A stretch of DNA of 64,000 nucleotides from Candidatus Gastranaerophilales bacterium (GCA_944323725.1 CALUTP010000008.1:1-64000); one strand, 5' to 3'; positions 18,360-26,608 are shown, counted from the stretch's first letter. Notes: generated by a model not told the origin, from the sequence alone. Program-made: numbers and translations.

Positions 18360-19193
18360 ATGACAAAAATACAAATTACTAAAATGCAAGGCTGTGGAAA
18401 CGATTTTGTAATAATTGATTTTGATGAATATAAAAAAATAAATATACCAATGGATAAACTTGCTAAAAAAATATGTGACAGGCATTTTGGTATAGGTGCA
18501 GATGGAATGATAATACCAAAAACAGATATTAATGATGCTGATATAGGTTGGTATTTTTACAATTCAGATGGCTCAATTGCACAAATGTGCGGGAATGGAA
18601 TGAGGTGTTTTGCAAGATATGTATTTGATAAAGGGTTAATAAATAAAAAAGAATTTTCAGTAAAAACTGGTGCTGGAATAATAAAACCTCAACTTCTCGA
18701 TAATGAAACTGTAAAAGTAAATATGGGAACACCAATTTTAGAAGATAGTCTAATCCCATTTAAAGGGGAAAGAAAATTAAAAGCACTTGATAAAGAATTC
18801 GAAATAACACCAGTATCAATGGGAAATCCTCATTGTGTAATTATAGGTAATGAAAATCCAATGGATATGGCAACAGAATATGGCCCTATAATTGAAAAAC
18901 ATGAATATTTTCCAGAAAAAACAAATACAGAATTTGTAAAAGTAATTTCTAAAAAAGAAATAGAAATGCGTGTATTTGAAAGAGGATGCGGAATCACACT
19001 TGCCTGCGGAACAGGTGCCTGTGCATCAGTCGTAGCATGTGTTTTAAATAACTTAACAGAACAAAATGTAAAAGTAAATCTGCTTGGAGGGTCTGTATTC
19101 GTTGAATGGCAAGGGAATAAGGATAATCCACAAAAAAATATTTTCCTCATAGGACCAGCAACTTACAGTTTTACAGCGGAATACATGTTGTAA
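18360..19193 (+). CDS. dapF: Diaminopimelate epimerase
   Basis: 277 residues, the usual family length. Both active-site Cys regions are present: MCGNGMRCFARY (C77) and LACGTGACASV. The N-terminal MQGCGNDFVIID matches the substrate-binding start. It converts LL- to meso-diaminopimelate for lysine and peptidoglycan, which implies a DAP-type cell wall. GAGGAT is the ribosome site. It heads a tight plus-strand run dapF-rpsF-ssb-orf-rpsR. Confidence 0.97.
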   Translation: MTKIQITKMQGCGNDFVIIDFDEYKKINIPMDKLAKKICDRHFGIGADGMIIPKTDINDADIGWYFYNSDGSIAQMCGNGMRCFARYVFDKGLINKKEFSVKTGAGIIKPQLLDNETVKVNMGTPILEDSLIPFKGERKLKALDKEFEITPVSMGNPHCVIIGNENPMDMATEYGPIIEKHEYFPEKTNTEFVKVISKKEIEMRVFERGCGITLACGTGACASVVACVLNNLTEQNVKVNLLGGSVFVEWQGNKDNPQKNIFLIGPATYSFTAEYML

Positions 19194-19202
19194 TAATTTG
19201 TC

Positions 19203-19232
19203 TTTTCATGTTATCATTGGGTTACATGAAAA
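19203..19232 (+). promoter_or_regulatory. Hairpin in the rpsF leader (candidate S6:S18-type control element)
   Basis: TTTTCATGT (19203-19211) pairs with ACATGAAAA (19224-19232) around a 12-base loop that contains TGGG, 20 bases before the rpsF start. Many bacteria control rpsF-rpsR with an S6:S18-binding mRNA hairpin here. The conserved CCG bulge of that motif is not evident, so the identity is tentative. Confidence 0.35.
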
Positions 19233-19251
19233 TACAAAAGGAGAATTAAAA

Positions 19252-19551
19252 ATGAAAAATTATGAATTATTAACTGTATTTAAACCAAACTTAGATGCAG
19301 AAGAAGTAGATAAATTAATCACAAAAATCAACGATACAATTGTTGAATTTGGTGGAAAAGTTGAATCTACAGACAAAATGGGCAGAAAAAAATTAGCATA
19401 TGACATCCAAAACTTTAGAGATGGATTTTTTGTTTCAATGGTACTTGCATTACCTGCTGACAAAGTTGCTGAATTTAAAAGACAATTAAGATTAAGCGAT
19501 AACATCATCAGAACAATGTTTATGGAAGTATCAACAAAAGCTTCTGTATAA
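19252..19551 (+). CDS. rpsF: 30S ribosomal protein S6
   Basis: ATG 19252 is chosen because AAGGAG lies 8 bases upstream; the open frame upstream is only leader. 99 residues: MKNYELLTVFKPNLD start, then MGRKKLAYDIQNFRDGFFV, the S6 core beta-strands, ending near LRLSDNIIRTMF. It binds S18 in the small-subunit platform. It is followed by ssb and rpsR as in most bacteria. Confidence 0.97.
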   Translation: MKNYELLTVFKPNLDAEEVDKLITKINDTIVEFGGKVESTDKMGRKKLAYDIQNFRDGFFVSMVLALPADKVAEFKRQLRLSDNIIRTMFMEVSTKASV

Positions 19552-19571
19552 GTACAAGAAAAGGAAATAAA

Positions 19572-19985
19572 ATGTCATTAGCAAAATCAGTAGTAACAGG
19601 AACAGTATACAGACAACCTGAAAAACGTTTTTCACAAAACAATGTTGCAGTATCTGCATTTGTTCTTAATATTGGAGAAAGAGAAGAAATGTTATTAAGA
19701 GTTATATCAAAAAGGAATGCTCTTGATGATATAGTTTCTTCACTTACAAAAGGAGAACGAGTCTTAGTCGAAGGCAGACTTCAAACAGCAGCAGTTAAAA
19801 TGGACGACGGAACTGAAAAAAGAATTTATGAAATTGATGCTAACACAATTGAAAAACTTGGAGAAGATTCCGGTATTTCATCTGTAGAATCAGGAAATTC
19901 AAAATTTGGTACCGAAGAAATCGTAAAATTTGAGTCTGATGACTTTTCAAATGAACTGATTGGCGAAGATGAAATTCCATTCTAG
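19572..19985 (+). CDS. ssb: Single-stranded DNA-binding protein
   Basis: 137 residues between rpsF and rpsR, the standard place for ssb. An OB-fold (SVVTGTVYRQPEKRFSQNN, then LRVISKRNALDDIVSSLTKG and RVLVEGRLQTAAV) is followed by a short linker and the acidic tip DEIPF, equivalent to the DDDIPF partner-docking end. The linker is shorter than in E. coli. It coats ssDNA during replication and repair. Confidence 0.95.
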   Translation: MSLAKSVVTGTVYRQPEKRFSQNNVAVSAFVLNIGEREEMLLRVISKRNALDDIVSSLTKGERVLVEGRLQTAAVKMDDGTEKRIYEIDANTIEKLGEDSGISSVESGNSKFGTEEIVKFESDDFSNELIGEDEIPF

Positions 19986-20000
19986 AAAGGATACCCCAAA

Positions 20001-20228
20001 GTGAGTAAAGCAAAGTTTGGTCTTGCAATAGCACAAAATATTGAAGCACAGACAAAAAAAGTCAAACAAATACAAAACAAATCAAATTATAAATATTTTC
20101 AAAATAAATCTTTAAATAATCAAAAACCTGATTTATTTGTAAAAAGTGAAAATAATAAAACAAATGTTTTCAGAAAATCAATATCTCAAGAAATAACAGA
20201 CAGAATATTTAATAAAAGTACTAAATAA
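20001..20228 (+). CDS. Small basic hypothetical protein in the S6/S18 operon
   Basis: A 75-residue frame from GTG 20001 with AAAGGA upstream. It is Lys/Asn/Gln-rich (KAKFGLAIAQNIEAQTKKVK start), with no membrane segment and no recognised family. It fills the gap between ssb and rpsR and is on their strand, which is the main reason to accept it. It might be a lineage-specific addition or an untranslated spacer. Confidence 0.5.
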   Translation: MSKAKFGLAIAQNIEAQTKKVKQIQNKSNYKYFQNKSLNNQKPDLFVKSENNKTNVFRKSISQEITDRIFNKSTK

Positions 20229-20285
20229 AAATAGAAATAGGTCGAGCTGGAAATTCCGGCAAAATAGAAAGGTAAATTGATAAAA

Positions 20286-20519
20286 ATGGCAAAACAAGAT
20301 GCTCAGGATAAGAAAAAACGTAAGAATTGCAGTCTTTGTGCAGATAAAGTAACTGAAATTGATTACAAAGATGCAGCAAAATTAAAAAGATACCTGACAG
20401 AAGCAGGAAAAATTATTCCTCGCAGAATTACAGGTAACTGCGCAGAACACCAAAGAATGATTGCAAAAGCAATTAAACGCGCAAGAGAAGCTGCTATTAT
20501 CGGATATACTTTTGATTAA
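20286..20519 (+). CDS. rpsR: 30S ribosomal protein S18
   Basis: ATG 20286 follows AAAGG; 77 residues. The core [19 protein letters not shown] and the end [20 protein letters not shown] are S18. The N-terminus has CSLC and a further Cys in GNC, the zinc-binding (C+) form. A short inverted repeat GCTGGAA / TTCCGGC about 40 bases upstream may be part of its leader. Confidence 0.97.
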   Translation: MAKQDAQDKKKRKNCSLCADKVTEIDYKDAAKLKRYLTEAGKIIPRRITGNCAEHQRMIAKAIKRAREAAIIGYTFD

Positions 20520-20545
20520 TGAAGTGTATTTTGAAAATTATCAAA

Positions 20546-20578
20546 AGAGCTGTTATTTGAATAACAGTTCTTTTTTTA
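20546..20578 (+). terminator. Intrinsic terminator after rpsR
   Basis: AGAGCTGTTATT (20546-20557) pairs with AATAACAGTTCT (20560-20571) with one G-T pair, followed by seven Ts. It ends the ribosomal-protein operon just before the der promoter. Confidence 0.85.
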
Positions 20579-20584
20579 TGTTCA

Positions 20585-20602
20585 TGATATACTTTTCGTA
20601 TG
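20585..20602 (+). promoter_or_regulatory. Extended -10 promoter abutting the der start codon
   Basis: TGA-TATACT (TATACT at 20588-20593) is an extended -10 box. Only 6 bases separate it from ATG 20600 and no Shine-Dalgarno sequence exists, so the der mRNA is probably leaderless. Confidence 0.5.
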
Positions 20603-21937
20603 GAAAGAAAACCAATAGTTGCAATAGTAGGACGCCCGAATGTCGGTAAATCGACATTTGTTAATCGTCTTGTCGGTTCAAGAAATTCTATTGTAGACGA
20701 TTTGCCTGGAGTAACTCGTGATAGAATTTACTTTGATGTTGAGTGGATGAATAAAATTTTTACAGTAATTGATACAGGCGGTATTGTACCAGGTGATGAA
20801 GATGAAATTATGGTATCAATCTTTGATCAGGCAAGAATTGCTTGCGATGAAGCTGATAAAATTATTTTCCTTGTAGATGGAAAAGATGGCGTAAACCCTG
20901 TTGATTACGATATTGCAAATATCCTAAGACAATCTGGCAAACCGGTTTTTCTTGCCGTAAACAAACTTGACAATCCTGAATCCTATATGATGGTGAATGA
21001 TTTTTATTCACTTGCTTTAGGTGAACCTATTGGAATTTCAGCACTTCATGGGAGCGGAGGTGTTGGTGATCTTTTAGATTTGATTACTGAAGATTTTGAA
21101 GAATTTGATGGGAATAAAGAAGAAGATAAAACTATAAAAATTGCAATAGTAGGACGCCCAAATGCTGGTAAATCATCTATTGTTAATGCTTTATTAAATG
21201 AAGATAGAGTAATAGTCTCAGATATATCAGGTACAACACGTGATAGTATTGATAGTTTTATTAATTACAATGATAAAGAATATGTTATTGTTGATACAGC
21301 AGGAATTAGAAAAAAATCTAAAGTGGATTATGGTGTAGAAAAATTTGCTGTAGATAGAGCAATCCGCTCAATTAGAGATTGTGATGTTGCACTGCTTGTA
21401 ATTGACGCAACAGAGGGAATTTCTGATCAAGATAAAAAAATTTCATCAATCATTACAGAAGCAGGAAAAGGATTAATTATAGCAATTAATAAATGGGATC
21501 TAATTGAAGATAAAAAATCAAATACAATAAATCAATTTGACAAAAAACTTTCCAATGATATACCATTTTTAGAATTTGCACCCAAAATTTACATAAGTGC
21601 AAAAACAAAACAAAGATTAAATCAAATATTTGATAAAGCTTCTGATGTATATGAACAATGCACCAAACGAGTTTCAACAGGACTTTTGAACAAAGTCATA
21701 AAAGAACTTTATGCACTTAATCCGCCTGCAACAGTAAAGGGCAAACGTCTTAAACTTTTGTATGCAACACAGATAGGCATACAGCCTCCGATGTTTGTGC
21801 TGTTTGCGAACAATTCAGACCTGCTGAAAGACCACTACAAACGATATATTGAAAACAAACTCCGGGAAGCCTTTGGGTTTTTCGGAACACCGATAAAGAT
21901 TTCCGTACGTGAACGCAGTGAAAAAGATAAAAAATAA
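20600..21937 (+). CDS. der: Ribosome-assembly GTPase Der (EngA)
   Basis: 445 residues with two tandem GTPase domains, unique to Der. Domain 1: GRPNVGKST (G1), DTGG (G3), NKLD (G4). Domain 2: GRPNAGKSS, DTAG, NKWD. A KH-like C-terminal domain (about 360-445) follows. Needed for 50S assembly. From about base 21720 the composition becomes clearly richer in G+C than the rest of the gene, and this continues into the next genes, suggesting that the 3' end was exchanged by recombination. Confidence 0.97.
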   Translation: MERKPIVAIVGRPNVGKSTFVNRLVGSRNSIVDDLPGVTRDRIYFDVEWMNKIFTVIDTGGIVPGDEDEIMVSIFDQARIACDEADKIIFLVDGKDGVNPVDYDIANILRQSGKPVFLAVNKLDNPESYMMVNDFYSLALGEPIGISALHGSGGVGDLLDLITEDFEEFDGNKEEDKTIKIAIVGRPNAGKSSIVNALLNEDRVIVSDISGTTRDSIDSFINYNDKEYVIVDTAGIRKKSKVDYGVEKFAVDRAIRSIRDCDVALLVIDATEGISDQDKKISSIITEAGKGLIIAINKWDLIEDKKSNTINQFDKKLSNDIPFLEFAPKIYISAKTKQRLNQIFDKASDVYEQCTKRVSTGLLNKVIKELYALNPPATVKGKRLKLLYATQIGIQPPMFVLFANNSDLLKDHYKRYIENKLREAFGFFGTPIKISVRERSEKDKK

Positions 21938-21950
21938 AAGGAGAAACATT

Positions 21951-22872
21951 ATGCAAAACACAGTTATAGCTTCAAAACTCAGATGGGGGGGGGGGTACTG
22001 ACAGTCTGAATGCCACTCCGGACAAAGGTTTTAGATGGAGCATTCTACAAAATAGCAAGCGCAAAGCTTTTTTAATGGCTTTTTCCTTTACGGACGCTTT
22101 TACTCAAACCGCGATCTTTTCCGGCCTTACAGGAAGATTTTGTGAAAAAGCTTTTACTCTTGCAGAGGTTTTAATCACTCTCGGTATTATTGGAATAGTT
22201 GCGGCCATGACGCTGCCAACTCTTATAAACAAATATCAGGAAAAAGTCTGGCTCACCCAGTTTAAGACAAGCTACTCCATACTCTCTCAGGCTTATTTAA
22301 GAGCCTATCAAAAATATGGAATACCGGAAGAATGGGGACTTCCTGACGACAATCAGGAGGAAAGCTGCAAACAAGCTGCATCATATCTGCTTCCTTATCT
22401 CAAGCTGGCAAAAGATTTTGGACAAAATGATACACGAAGTTCTCACCAGCTGCCAGTAAATTATCTCGGACTAAACGGCAGGAAAATAGTTAATAACTGG
22501 AATGGCTGGGAAGCTGCACATTATGTATTTGCACTGGCAAACGGTGCAACAGCCGGCGTTTCAGGAACAGGGCTTCTAGGTAAAGACGGGGTTGGAGACA
22601 GATACCTTATCGGAATTTATCTTGATACAAACGGTGCAAAAGGGCCGAACCAGTTTGGAAAAGATTTTTTTATGCTCTATCTGAATACAAAAAACAATTC
22701 GCCGGTAATAACAGGCTATCCGAAATGGTGGGTAGGTAAAAACAGCTGCTCTATTGATTCTGACAGTACAAGCTACTGGAAAAACGGAGGAGGCTGTGCA
22801 ATATGGTTGATTAATAACGGCAACATGGACTATCTGCACCGCCCCATTACGGAAGAAGAATGGACCAAATAA
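21951..22872 (+). CDS. Prepilin-like protein, split by an 11-G tract (phase OFF as sequenced)
   Basis: ATG 21951 has a good AAGGAG site, but the frame MQNTVIASKLRW runs into the G tract and stops after 16 codons. With 10 or 13 Gs it would be continuous with the frame from 22075 to 22872. That part holds the type IV prepilin / pseudopilin signature: FCEKAFTLAEVLITLG, then IIGIVAAMTLPTLINKYQEK. The region after it contains GKDFFMLYLN and a Cys-bearing end GGCAIWLINNGNMDYLH. A start at ATG 22075 is possible but has no ribosome site. Exported pilus or pseudopilus subunit; G+C content is higher than the surroundings. Confidence 0.75.
21985..21995 (+). repeat. G11 homopolymer (candidate phase-variation tract)
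   Basis: Eleven consecutive Gs, 34 bases into the prepilin ORF. Changing to 10 or 13 restores the frame; 11 and 12 both meet an early stop. Such tracts mutate by slippage. Homopolymer length in assemblies is error-prone, so the ON/OFF state is provisional. Confidence 0.85.
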
Positions 22873-22879
22873 AAAAATA

Positions 22880-22908
22880 CAGGCGGGAATTTTTCAAATT
22901 CCCGCCTG
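22880..22908. terminator. GC-rich bidirectional terminator
   Basis: CAGGCGGGAATTT (22880-22892) pairs perfectly with AAATTCCCGCCTG (22896-22908). The stem is much richer in G+C than other terminators in the window, matching the foreign-looking composition here. It separates convergent genes; the T-run is poor. Confidence 0.7.
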
Positions 22909-22927
22909 ACATTATAAATTCTTAAAA

Positions 22928-23311
22928 CTATTCTTCCTGTTCTTTGTATTTAATCAACCCTGATGTCACTGCATACATTGCTGCTGAAATATCACGAACC
23001 GATTCAAACGGGCCGTAATCTTTAATAAATTTTGCAACATCAAATGTGTCTAAATACCTCTGGAGCTGCTCTCTTGAAGCATCAGTAATGTTGGAAGCTG
23101 CAATCAAATTCTGAACAAATCCTGTAACCTTATCATTAACAGTTGATTCATCCAAATCCTCCGAAGCAAAAGAAACCTGATCGCCTTCTTCTTTAGATGT
23201 TACGGCAGGTTCCTGTTCTTCCTGAACTTCTTGTTCTTCGTTCTCTTCTTCTTCATCGTCAAGACCTTTCACATAAGTCGCTTTTGCGCTTGTTGCACTT
23301 GTAATTTCCAT
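22928..23311 (-). CDS. Small acidic hypothetical protein
   Basis: ATG 23311 follows GAAAGGA by 8 bases (127 residues); ATG 23320 would overlap that site. Residues about 18-40 are a run of Glu/Asp/Gln (LDDEEEENEEQEVQEEQEP), probably disordered. The C-terminal half (LQRYLDTFDVAKFIKDYGPF, then ISAAMYAV) is similar to that of the next gene upstream: Y-L-x-x-F-[DN]-[VI]-x-K-F-[IM]-K. The two are tandem paralogues of unknown role. G+C content is higher than in its paralogue. Confidence 0.65.
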   Translation of the reverse strand: MEITSATSAKATYVKGLDDEEEENEEQEVQEEQEPAVTSKEEGDQVSFASEDLDESTVNDKVTGFVQNLIAASNITDASREQLQRYLDTFDVAKFIKDYGPFESVRDISAAMYAVTSGLIKYKEQEE

Positions 23312-23400
23312 AAAGTCCATCCTTTCTAAAACTTTTACAATATTTTCTACGGCTATATTTTTTTAAAACTTTAGAAAATATTAAGATTTTTTAAATATAT

Positions 23401-23766
23401 TTACCTTGTAATATATTCAGTTTCAGAATACATAATAATATAAAAATCAGGTGCTGTAATATTAGGATTATTTTTCATAAATTTTTGGATATTAAATTTT
23501 TCAAGATATTTATCAGCTTTTTGAATAATTTTAGAATCATTTTCATGTTCAGCTTTAATTTTTCGTATATATTCATTGACCATATATTTTATTTCATCTT
23601 CAGATAATACAGGTCTTCCGCCAATTTTTACTTCATCTTGTTCTTCTTCTTCAAGCAGTTTTCGTTCTTTTTGTTCTTGTTCTCTTTGTCTATGCTGATT
23701 TCCGTCACCTGATGATGTAGAAGATTCTATTTGTCTATTAAAAGGATTGTTCACTGAATTAAACAT
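23401..23766 (-). CDS. Small acidic hypothetical protein (paralogue of preceding gene)
   Basis: ATG 23766 is preferred over GTG 23775 because AAAGGCGGT lies upstream (121 residues). A Gln/Glu/Arg-rich charged stretch (RQREQEQKERKLLEEEEQDE) comes before a compact C-terminal module YLEKFNIQKFMKNNPNITAP that mirrors the downstream neighbour. No signal peptide. Function unknown; the pair suggests a lineage-specific family. Confidence 0.65.
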   Translation of the reverse strand: MFNSVNNPFNRQIESSTSSGDGNQHRQREQEQKERKLLEEEEQDEVKIGGRPVLSEDEIKYMVNEYIRKIKAEHENDSKIIQKADKYLEKFNIQKFMKNNPNITAPDFYIIMYSETEYITR

Positions 23767-23800
23767 TTTAAACACCGCCTTTCAAGCCATATTGCAGAAA

Positions 23801-23830
23801 AATACCGTATTCATTAATACGGTATTTTTT
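23801..23830 (-). terminator. Intrinsic terminator
   Basis: AATACCGTATT (23801-23811) pairs perfectly with AATACGGTATT (23816-23826), loop CATT. On the minus strand a T-run follows, so it ends transcription of the gene at 23865-24296 before the next gene. Confidence 0.75.
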
Positions 23831-23864
23831 ATTATTTTCTTTAAAATTTCAATTATTTATATGA

Positions 23865-24296
23865 TTATAAATCAATCTTTTCTGGATTCATATTTTTATT
23901 ATACAGCCAAGCAAAAACACCTCCAAAGAAAGGAAATACTGCACCAGGTAATGTCCAAAGAGTTTGTTGTGTTTTAATTTCTTTAATTAGACTTTTATCT
24001 TTTTCAGGATCTAAATCATATTTTTTAGCAACAGTTTTATTAGACCTTAAACCATAATATAATGTACTAAATACATCTCCTAATATTGACCAGCCTGCTG
24101 CATCTGTTCTTGCAGAACGGATAATTTCTTTTTGTTCATCCTCAGGAATGTCACTTCCTTTAAATTGTACCATATCCATCGGAGCATTTTGTTCAAGAAG
24201 ATGCGTATTATTTATTACTTTTGAATTGTTACATCCATCCACACTGTCCAAAGACGAAGGGTTTGAAAAATTAACTTTGTTTACACTCAATGACAT
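23865..24296 (-). CDS. Hypothetical protein with two hydrophobic segments
   Basis: 143 residues. The N-terminus MSLSVNKVNFSNPSSLDSV and a later MVQFKGSDIPEDEQ contain the N-F-[SK] / Q-F-K-G type motif seen in several orphan proteins of the window. Two moderately hydrophobic stretches (WSILGDVFSTLYYGL and LWTLPGAVFPFFGGVFAWLY) could insert in a membrane. No signal peptide and no known family. Both ends are bounded by non-coding DNA, so it is a monocistronic unit. Confidence 0.6.
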   Translation of the reverse strand: MSLSVNKVNFSNPSSLDSVDGCNNSKVINNTHLLEQNAPMDMVQFKGSDIPEDEQKEIIRSARTDAAGWSILGDVFSTLYYGLRSNKTVAKKYDLDPEKDKSLIKEIKTQQTLWTLPGAVFPFFGGVFAWLYNKNMNPEKIDL

Positions 24297-24387
24297 TGAA
24301 TGTACTCCTTGTTATTTTTACCTACAATAATAGTAAAACAAAAGATATGAAATTTTTGCTATATAATTTAAAATTAATCAATAAATT

Positions 24388-25233
24388 TTACAATGAGTAA
24401 TAATAATCTTTCAAAAGTTTAGCATCATCTTCTATATTCGGGCTTTCACACACAAGGGCGCCCTTAATATTAAATTCTTTCATACATTTTAGTAAATCTT
24501 TATAATTCATATCAGATTCTTCAAGCATAAGATGTTTTTTCTCTCCTTTAAGACCGTAATCAATTCCGGCAAGATGACCATGGAAATTATCCAAAGCATA
24601 CTGCCCAAGTTCATTTCCTACTTTTTCAAATATTGCACAGAATTCATCGTATGTATTATAAATTCCTGCAAATCTAGCATGTAAATGCGAAAAATCTATA
24701 CAAGGAAGAACATTATCTATCTCTTTAGAAAGTTTTATAATTTCATCTAAATCACCCCACTGAGTTCCTTTTCCAGTGGTTTCCGGACGAACCCATACAT
24801 TAACTTTTTCCTGTTTCAAAACTTCAACTATTTTTTCAATTCTGGTTTTAACCTGATTAAAAACTTTTTCTTTGTCATGACCATGATAATATGCAGCATG
24901 AAAAGTGATACTAAAAGCTCCAGCAGCACCTGCAGTTATCCCTGTTTCAATAATTCTTTGAACACTTGCATCAACTTTTTCAGCCTCTAGAGAATTTAGA
25001 TTTATATAAAAAGGTGCATGAGCTGTAATGATAAAATTTTTATCCTTATTCATTTTATAGACAAAATCTATATTTTCATCACTCATTCTGACGCCATGAA
25101 CAAATTCTAGTTCCATACCATCTAAATTCATTTCTTCAAGAACTTTAAATGCTTGAGGATAACTGCCTTTACCAGTTCTTAATGGCATGCCCGCTGTAAG
25201 AAAATTCAATTTATCAAATACAAAGTTTTGCAC
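24388..25233 (-). CDS. Endonuclease IV-like / xylose isomerase-like TIM-barrel protein
   Basis: 281 residues. Metal-ligand positions of the AP endonuclease family 2 barrel are visible: GMELEFVHGVRM, ITAHAPFYINL, FHAAYYHG, VRPETTGKGTQWGDLDE, CIDFSHLHAR, HGHLAGIDYG and CESPN. The HAPFYINL and PETTGK blocks are those of deoxyribonuclease IV (Nfo). It would cut abasic sites in DNA repair. It overlaps fluC by 20 bases and is the last gene of the minus-strand unit. Confidence 0.8.
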   Translation of the reverse strand: MQNFVFDKLNFLTAGMPLRTGKGSYPQAFKVLEEMNLDGMELEFVHGVRMSDENIDFVYKMNKDKNFIITAHAPFYINLNSLEAEKVDASVQRIIETGITAGAAGAFSITFHAAYYHGHDKEKVFNQVKTRIEKIVEVLKQEKVNVWVRPETTGKGTQWGDLDEIIKLSKEIDNVLPCIDFSHLHARFAGIYNTYDEFCAIFEKVGNELGQYALDNFHGHLAGIDYGLKGEKKHLMLEESDMNYKDLLKCMKEFNIKGALVCESPNIEDDAKLLKDYYYSL

Positions 25234-25591
25234 AACTTACTCCAATCCATACTGATATAGTGCATATTATAACACTTAAAGCCGCATATAAAAATGCTTG
25301 CAAAAATTGAGCATTCTTCAACATTTCAAAAATTTCCAAAGAAAAAGTACTAAATGTAGTTAACCCGCCACAAAAACCGATAGTTAGTGCAAATTTTAAT
25401 GCAGGATTGATTTCTTGACGATCAATAAAAATAATATATAAAAAACCGATTAAAAAACAGCCAACTATATTGACAAGAAAAGTCGCAAGTGGAAGATTAA
25501 AGTGAAAATTACGCATAAAAAGTATCCCCGTCAAATATCTACTCAAAGCGCCAATTCCACCACCTAAAAATACCGCTAAAACATTTAACAT
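25214..25591 (-). CDS. crcB: Fluoride channel CrcB/FluC
   Basis: 125 residues with four membrane helices. Family motifs: GGGIGALSRYL near the start, LATFLVNIVGCFLIGFLY (conserved Asn), and GFCGGLTTFSTFSLE, the signature with the Phe box. Dual-topology dimers export fluoride. No fluoride riboswitch fits in the 4-base gap to the upstream gene. Only one copy is visible. Confidence 0.95.
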   Translation of the reverse strand: MLNVLAVFLGGGIGALSRYLTGILFMRNFHFNLPLATFLVNIVGCFLIGFLYIIFIDRQEINPALKFALTIGFCGGLTTFSTFSLEIFEMLKNAQFLQAFLYAALSVIICTISVWIGVSCAKLCI

Positions 25592-25595
25592 AATA

Positions 25596-25994
25596 TTATA
25601 CCTTTAATCCAATAAGATTTTCCAATATTTCAGCACCATCAGCAACCATTTTACAACAGTGCTCTTTTCTTTGCATACCTTCTAAACCTGCAGTTAACAC
25701 CTTACAACATGTCACCTTATTTCTAGATTTGAATTCTTCTACAACAGATGCAGATAATTTTCTTGCAATAACTTCATTCCCTTTAATATTTTCTCTACCT
25801 GTATTATAACCTATAACTAATTGTGCTCCAGCAACAGCTCCGCAAACACAACCACTCATCATTCCACCACTAAATGGTGTAGCACAAGCTAATAAGGCTT
25901 TATCACATAATCCCTCATCTATTGCTGACATTACAACACTTTCTGAACAAGAATACCCTTGTTTATAATATTGAACTGCTTTTTCTTTTAACAT
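25596..25994 (-). CDS. C_GCAxxG_C_C-family redox-type protein
   Basis: ATG 25994 follows AAAGGAG by 6 bases (132 residues). The spaced motif is present: YSCSESV, then SGGMMSGCVCGAVAGAQLVIG, then TCCKVLTAG and KEHCCKMV. This pattern defines the putative redox-active C_GCAxxG_C_C proteins, often in anaerobes. Conserved Cys could bind a metal or form disulfides. It leads the tight set with crcB and the endonuclease IV-like gene. Biochemical role unproven in general. Confidence 0.85.
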   Translation of the reverse strand: MLKEKAVQYYKQGYSCSESVVMSAIDEGLCDKALLACATPFSGGMMSGCVCGAVAGAQLVIGYNTGRENIKGNEVIARKLSASVVEEFKSRNKVTCCKVLTAGLEGMQRKEHCCKMVADGAEILENLIGLKV

Positions 25995-26145
25995 TTTTTT
26001 CTCCTTTAACAAAATTATACCTTATAAATATCAAAATAGCCTTAGTAAATTTTTGTAACAAACAAATTAAATATTCTAAAGTTCTAATAAAAAGTTCCGA
26101 CATAAAAAATGTAATTATTTTAGTCACATAAAAAAGGAGTGTGTA

Positions 26146-26355
26146 ATGAAAGAAAAAAAAGTTTTAGAAATGGAAGATTTAATGGTAGATTTTGCTGAAA
26201 TGACAAGCTTTAATTTTGATTCGCTTGATTATAGACAAATACAAGACTTACACAAAATTACAGGAAGCGAATATGATAATCAACCAATTCCGTTTAAATA
26301 TGGCAAATTTGATTTAGTTGATTTATTCCATTCATTTATTTCACAAAAAGATTAA
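26146..26355 (+). CDS. Small hypothetical protein
   Basis: 69 residues, acidic, no membrane segment (MEDLMVDFAEMTSFNFDSLDYRQ within). It has an AAGGAG site 8 bases before ATG and is followed 25 bases later by another small gene on the same strand. No family recognised. Confidence 0.55.
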   Translation: MKEKKVLEMEDLMVDFAEMTSFNFDSLDYRQIQDLHKITGSEYDNQPIPFKYGKFDLVDLFHSFISQKD

Positions 26356-26380
26356 TTTAAAAAATTGAGGGTATGTGCTT

Positions 26381-26608
26381 ATGGATATGAAAGAATTATT
26401 TGAAAACAATTGTTTTCCAATGAGCTGGTCTTCTGAATCAAAAGAAATTTTACAGGAAAAGCAAACTTATGTTCCGCAAAGAAAAAATTTAACCACACTC
26501 CTTGCTGAACTTGAAGATATAAAAAATAATATTGAAGAAATTAAAGCTAAACAATGGTATCTTGCTAAATTAATAAAATTTCATCAAGAAGGCTTTTCAA
26601 CCCGTTAA
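26381..26608 (+). CDS. Small coiled-coil hypothetical protein
   Basis: ATG 26381 (75 residues) is preceded by TTGAGGG; GTG 26375 is an alternative. Residues about 34-62 (LTTLLAELEDIKNNIEEIKA) show heptad spacing of Leu/Ile, a likely coiled coil. Probably co-transcribed with the 69-residue protein before it. Function unknown. Confidence 0.55.
   Translation: MDMKELFENNCFPMSWSSESKEILQEKQTYVPQRKNLTTLLAELEDIKNNIEEIKAKQWYLAKLIKFHQEGFSTR

Noticed and set aside
20230-20265. Small hairpin before rpsR as a separate ncRNA
   Set aside because: Only a 7-base arm pair (GCTGGAA / TTCCGGC) with almost no loop; too little to call beyond a leader feature.
22075-22080. ATG 22075 as the true prepilin start
   Set aside because: No ribosome site, and the G-tract frame with AAGGAG at 21951 explains the locus better; still possible as an alternate start.
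23865-24330. Plus-strand frames within the 23.8-24.3 kb genes
   Set aside because: They lie antisense to better-supported genes with ribosome sites and proper N-termini.
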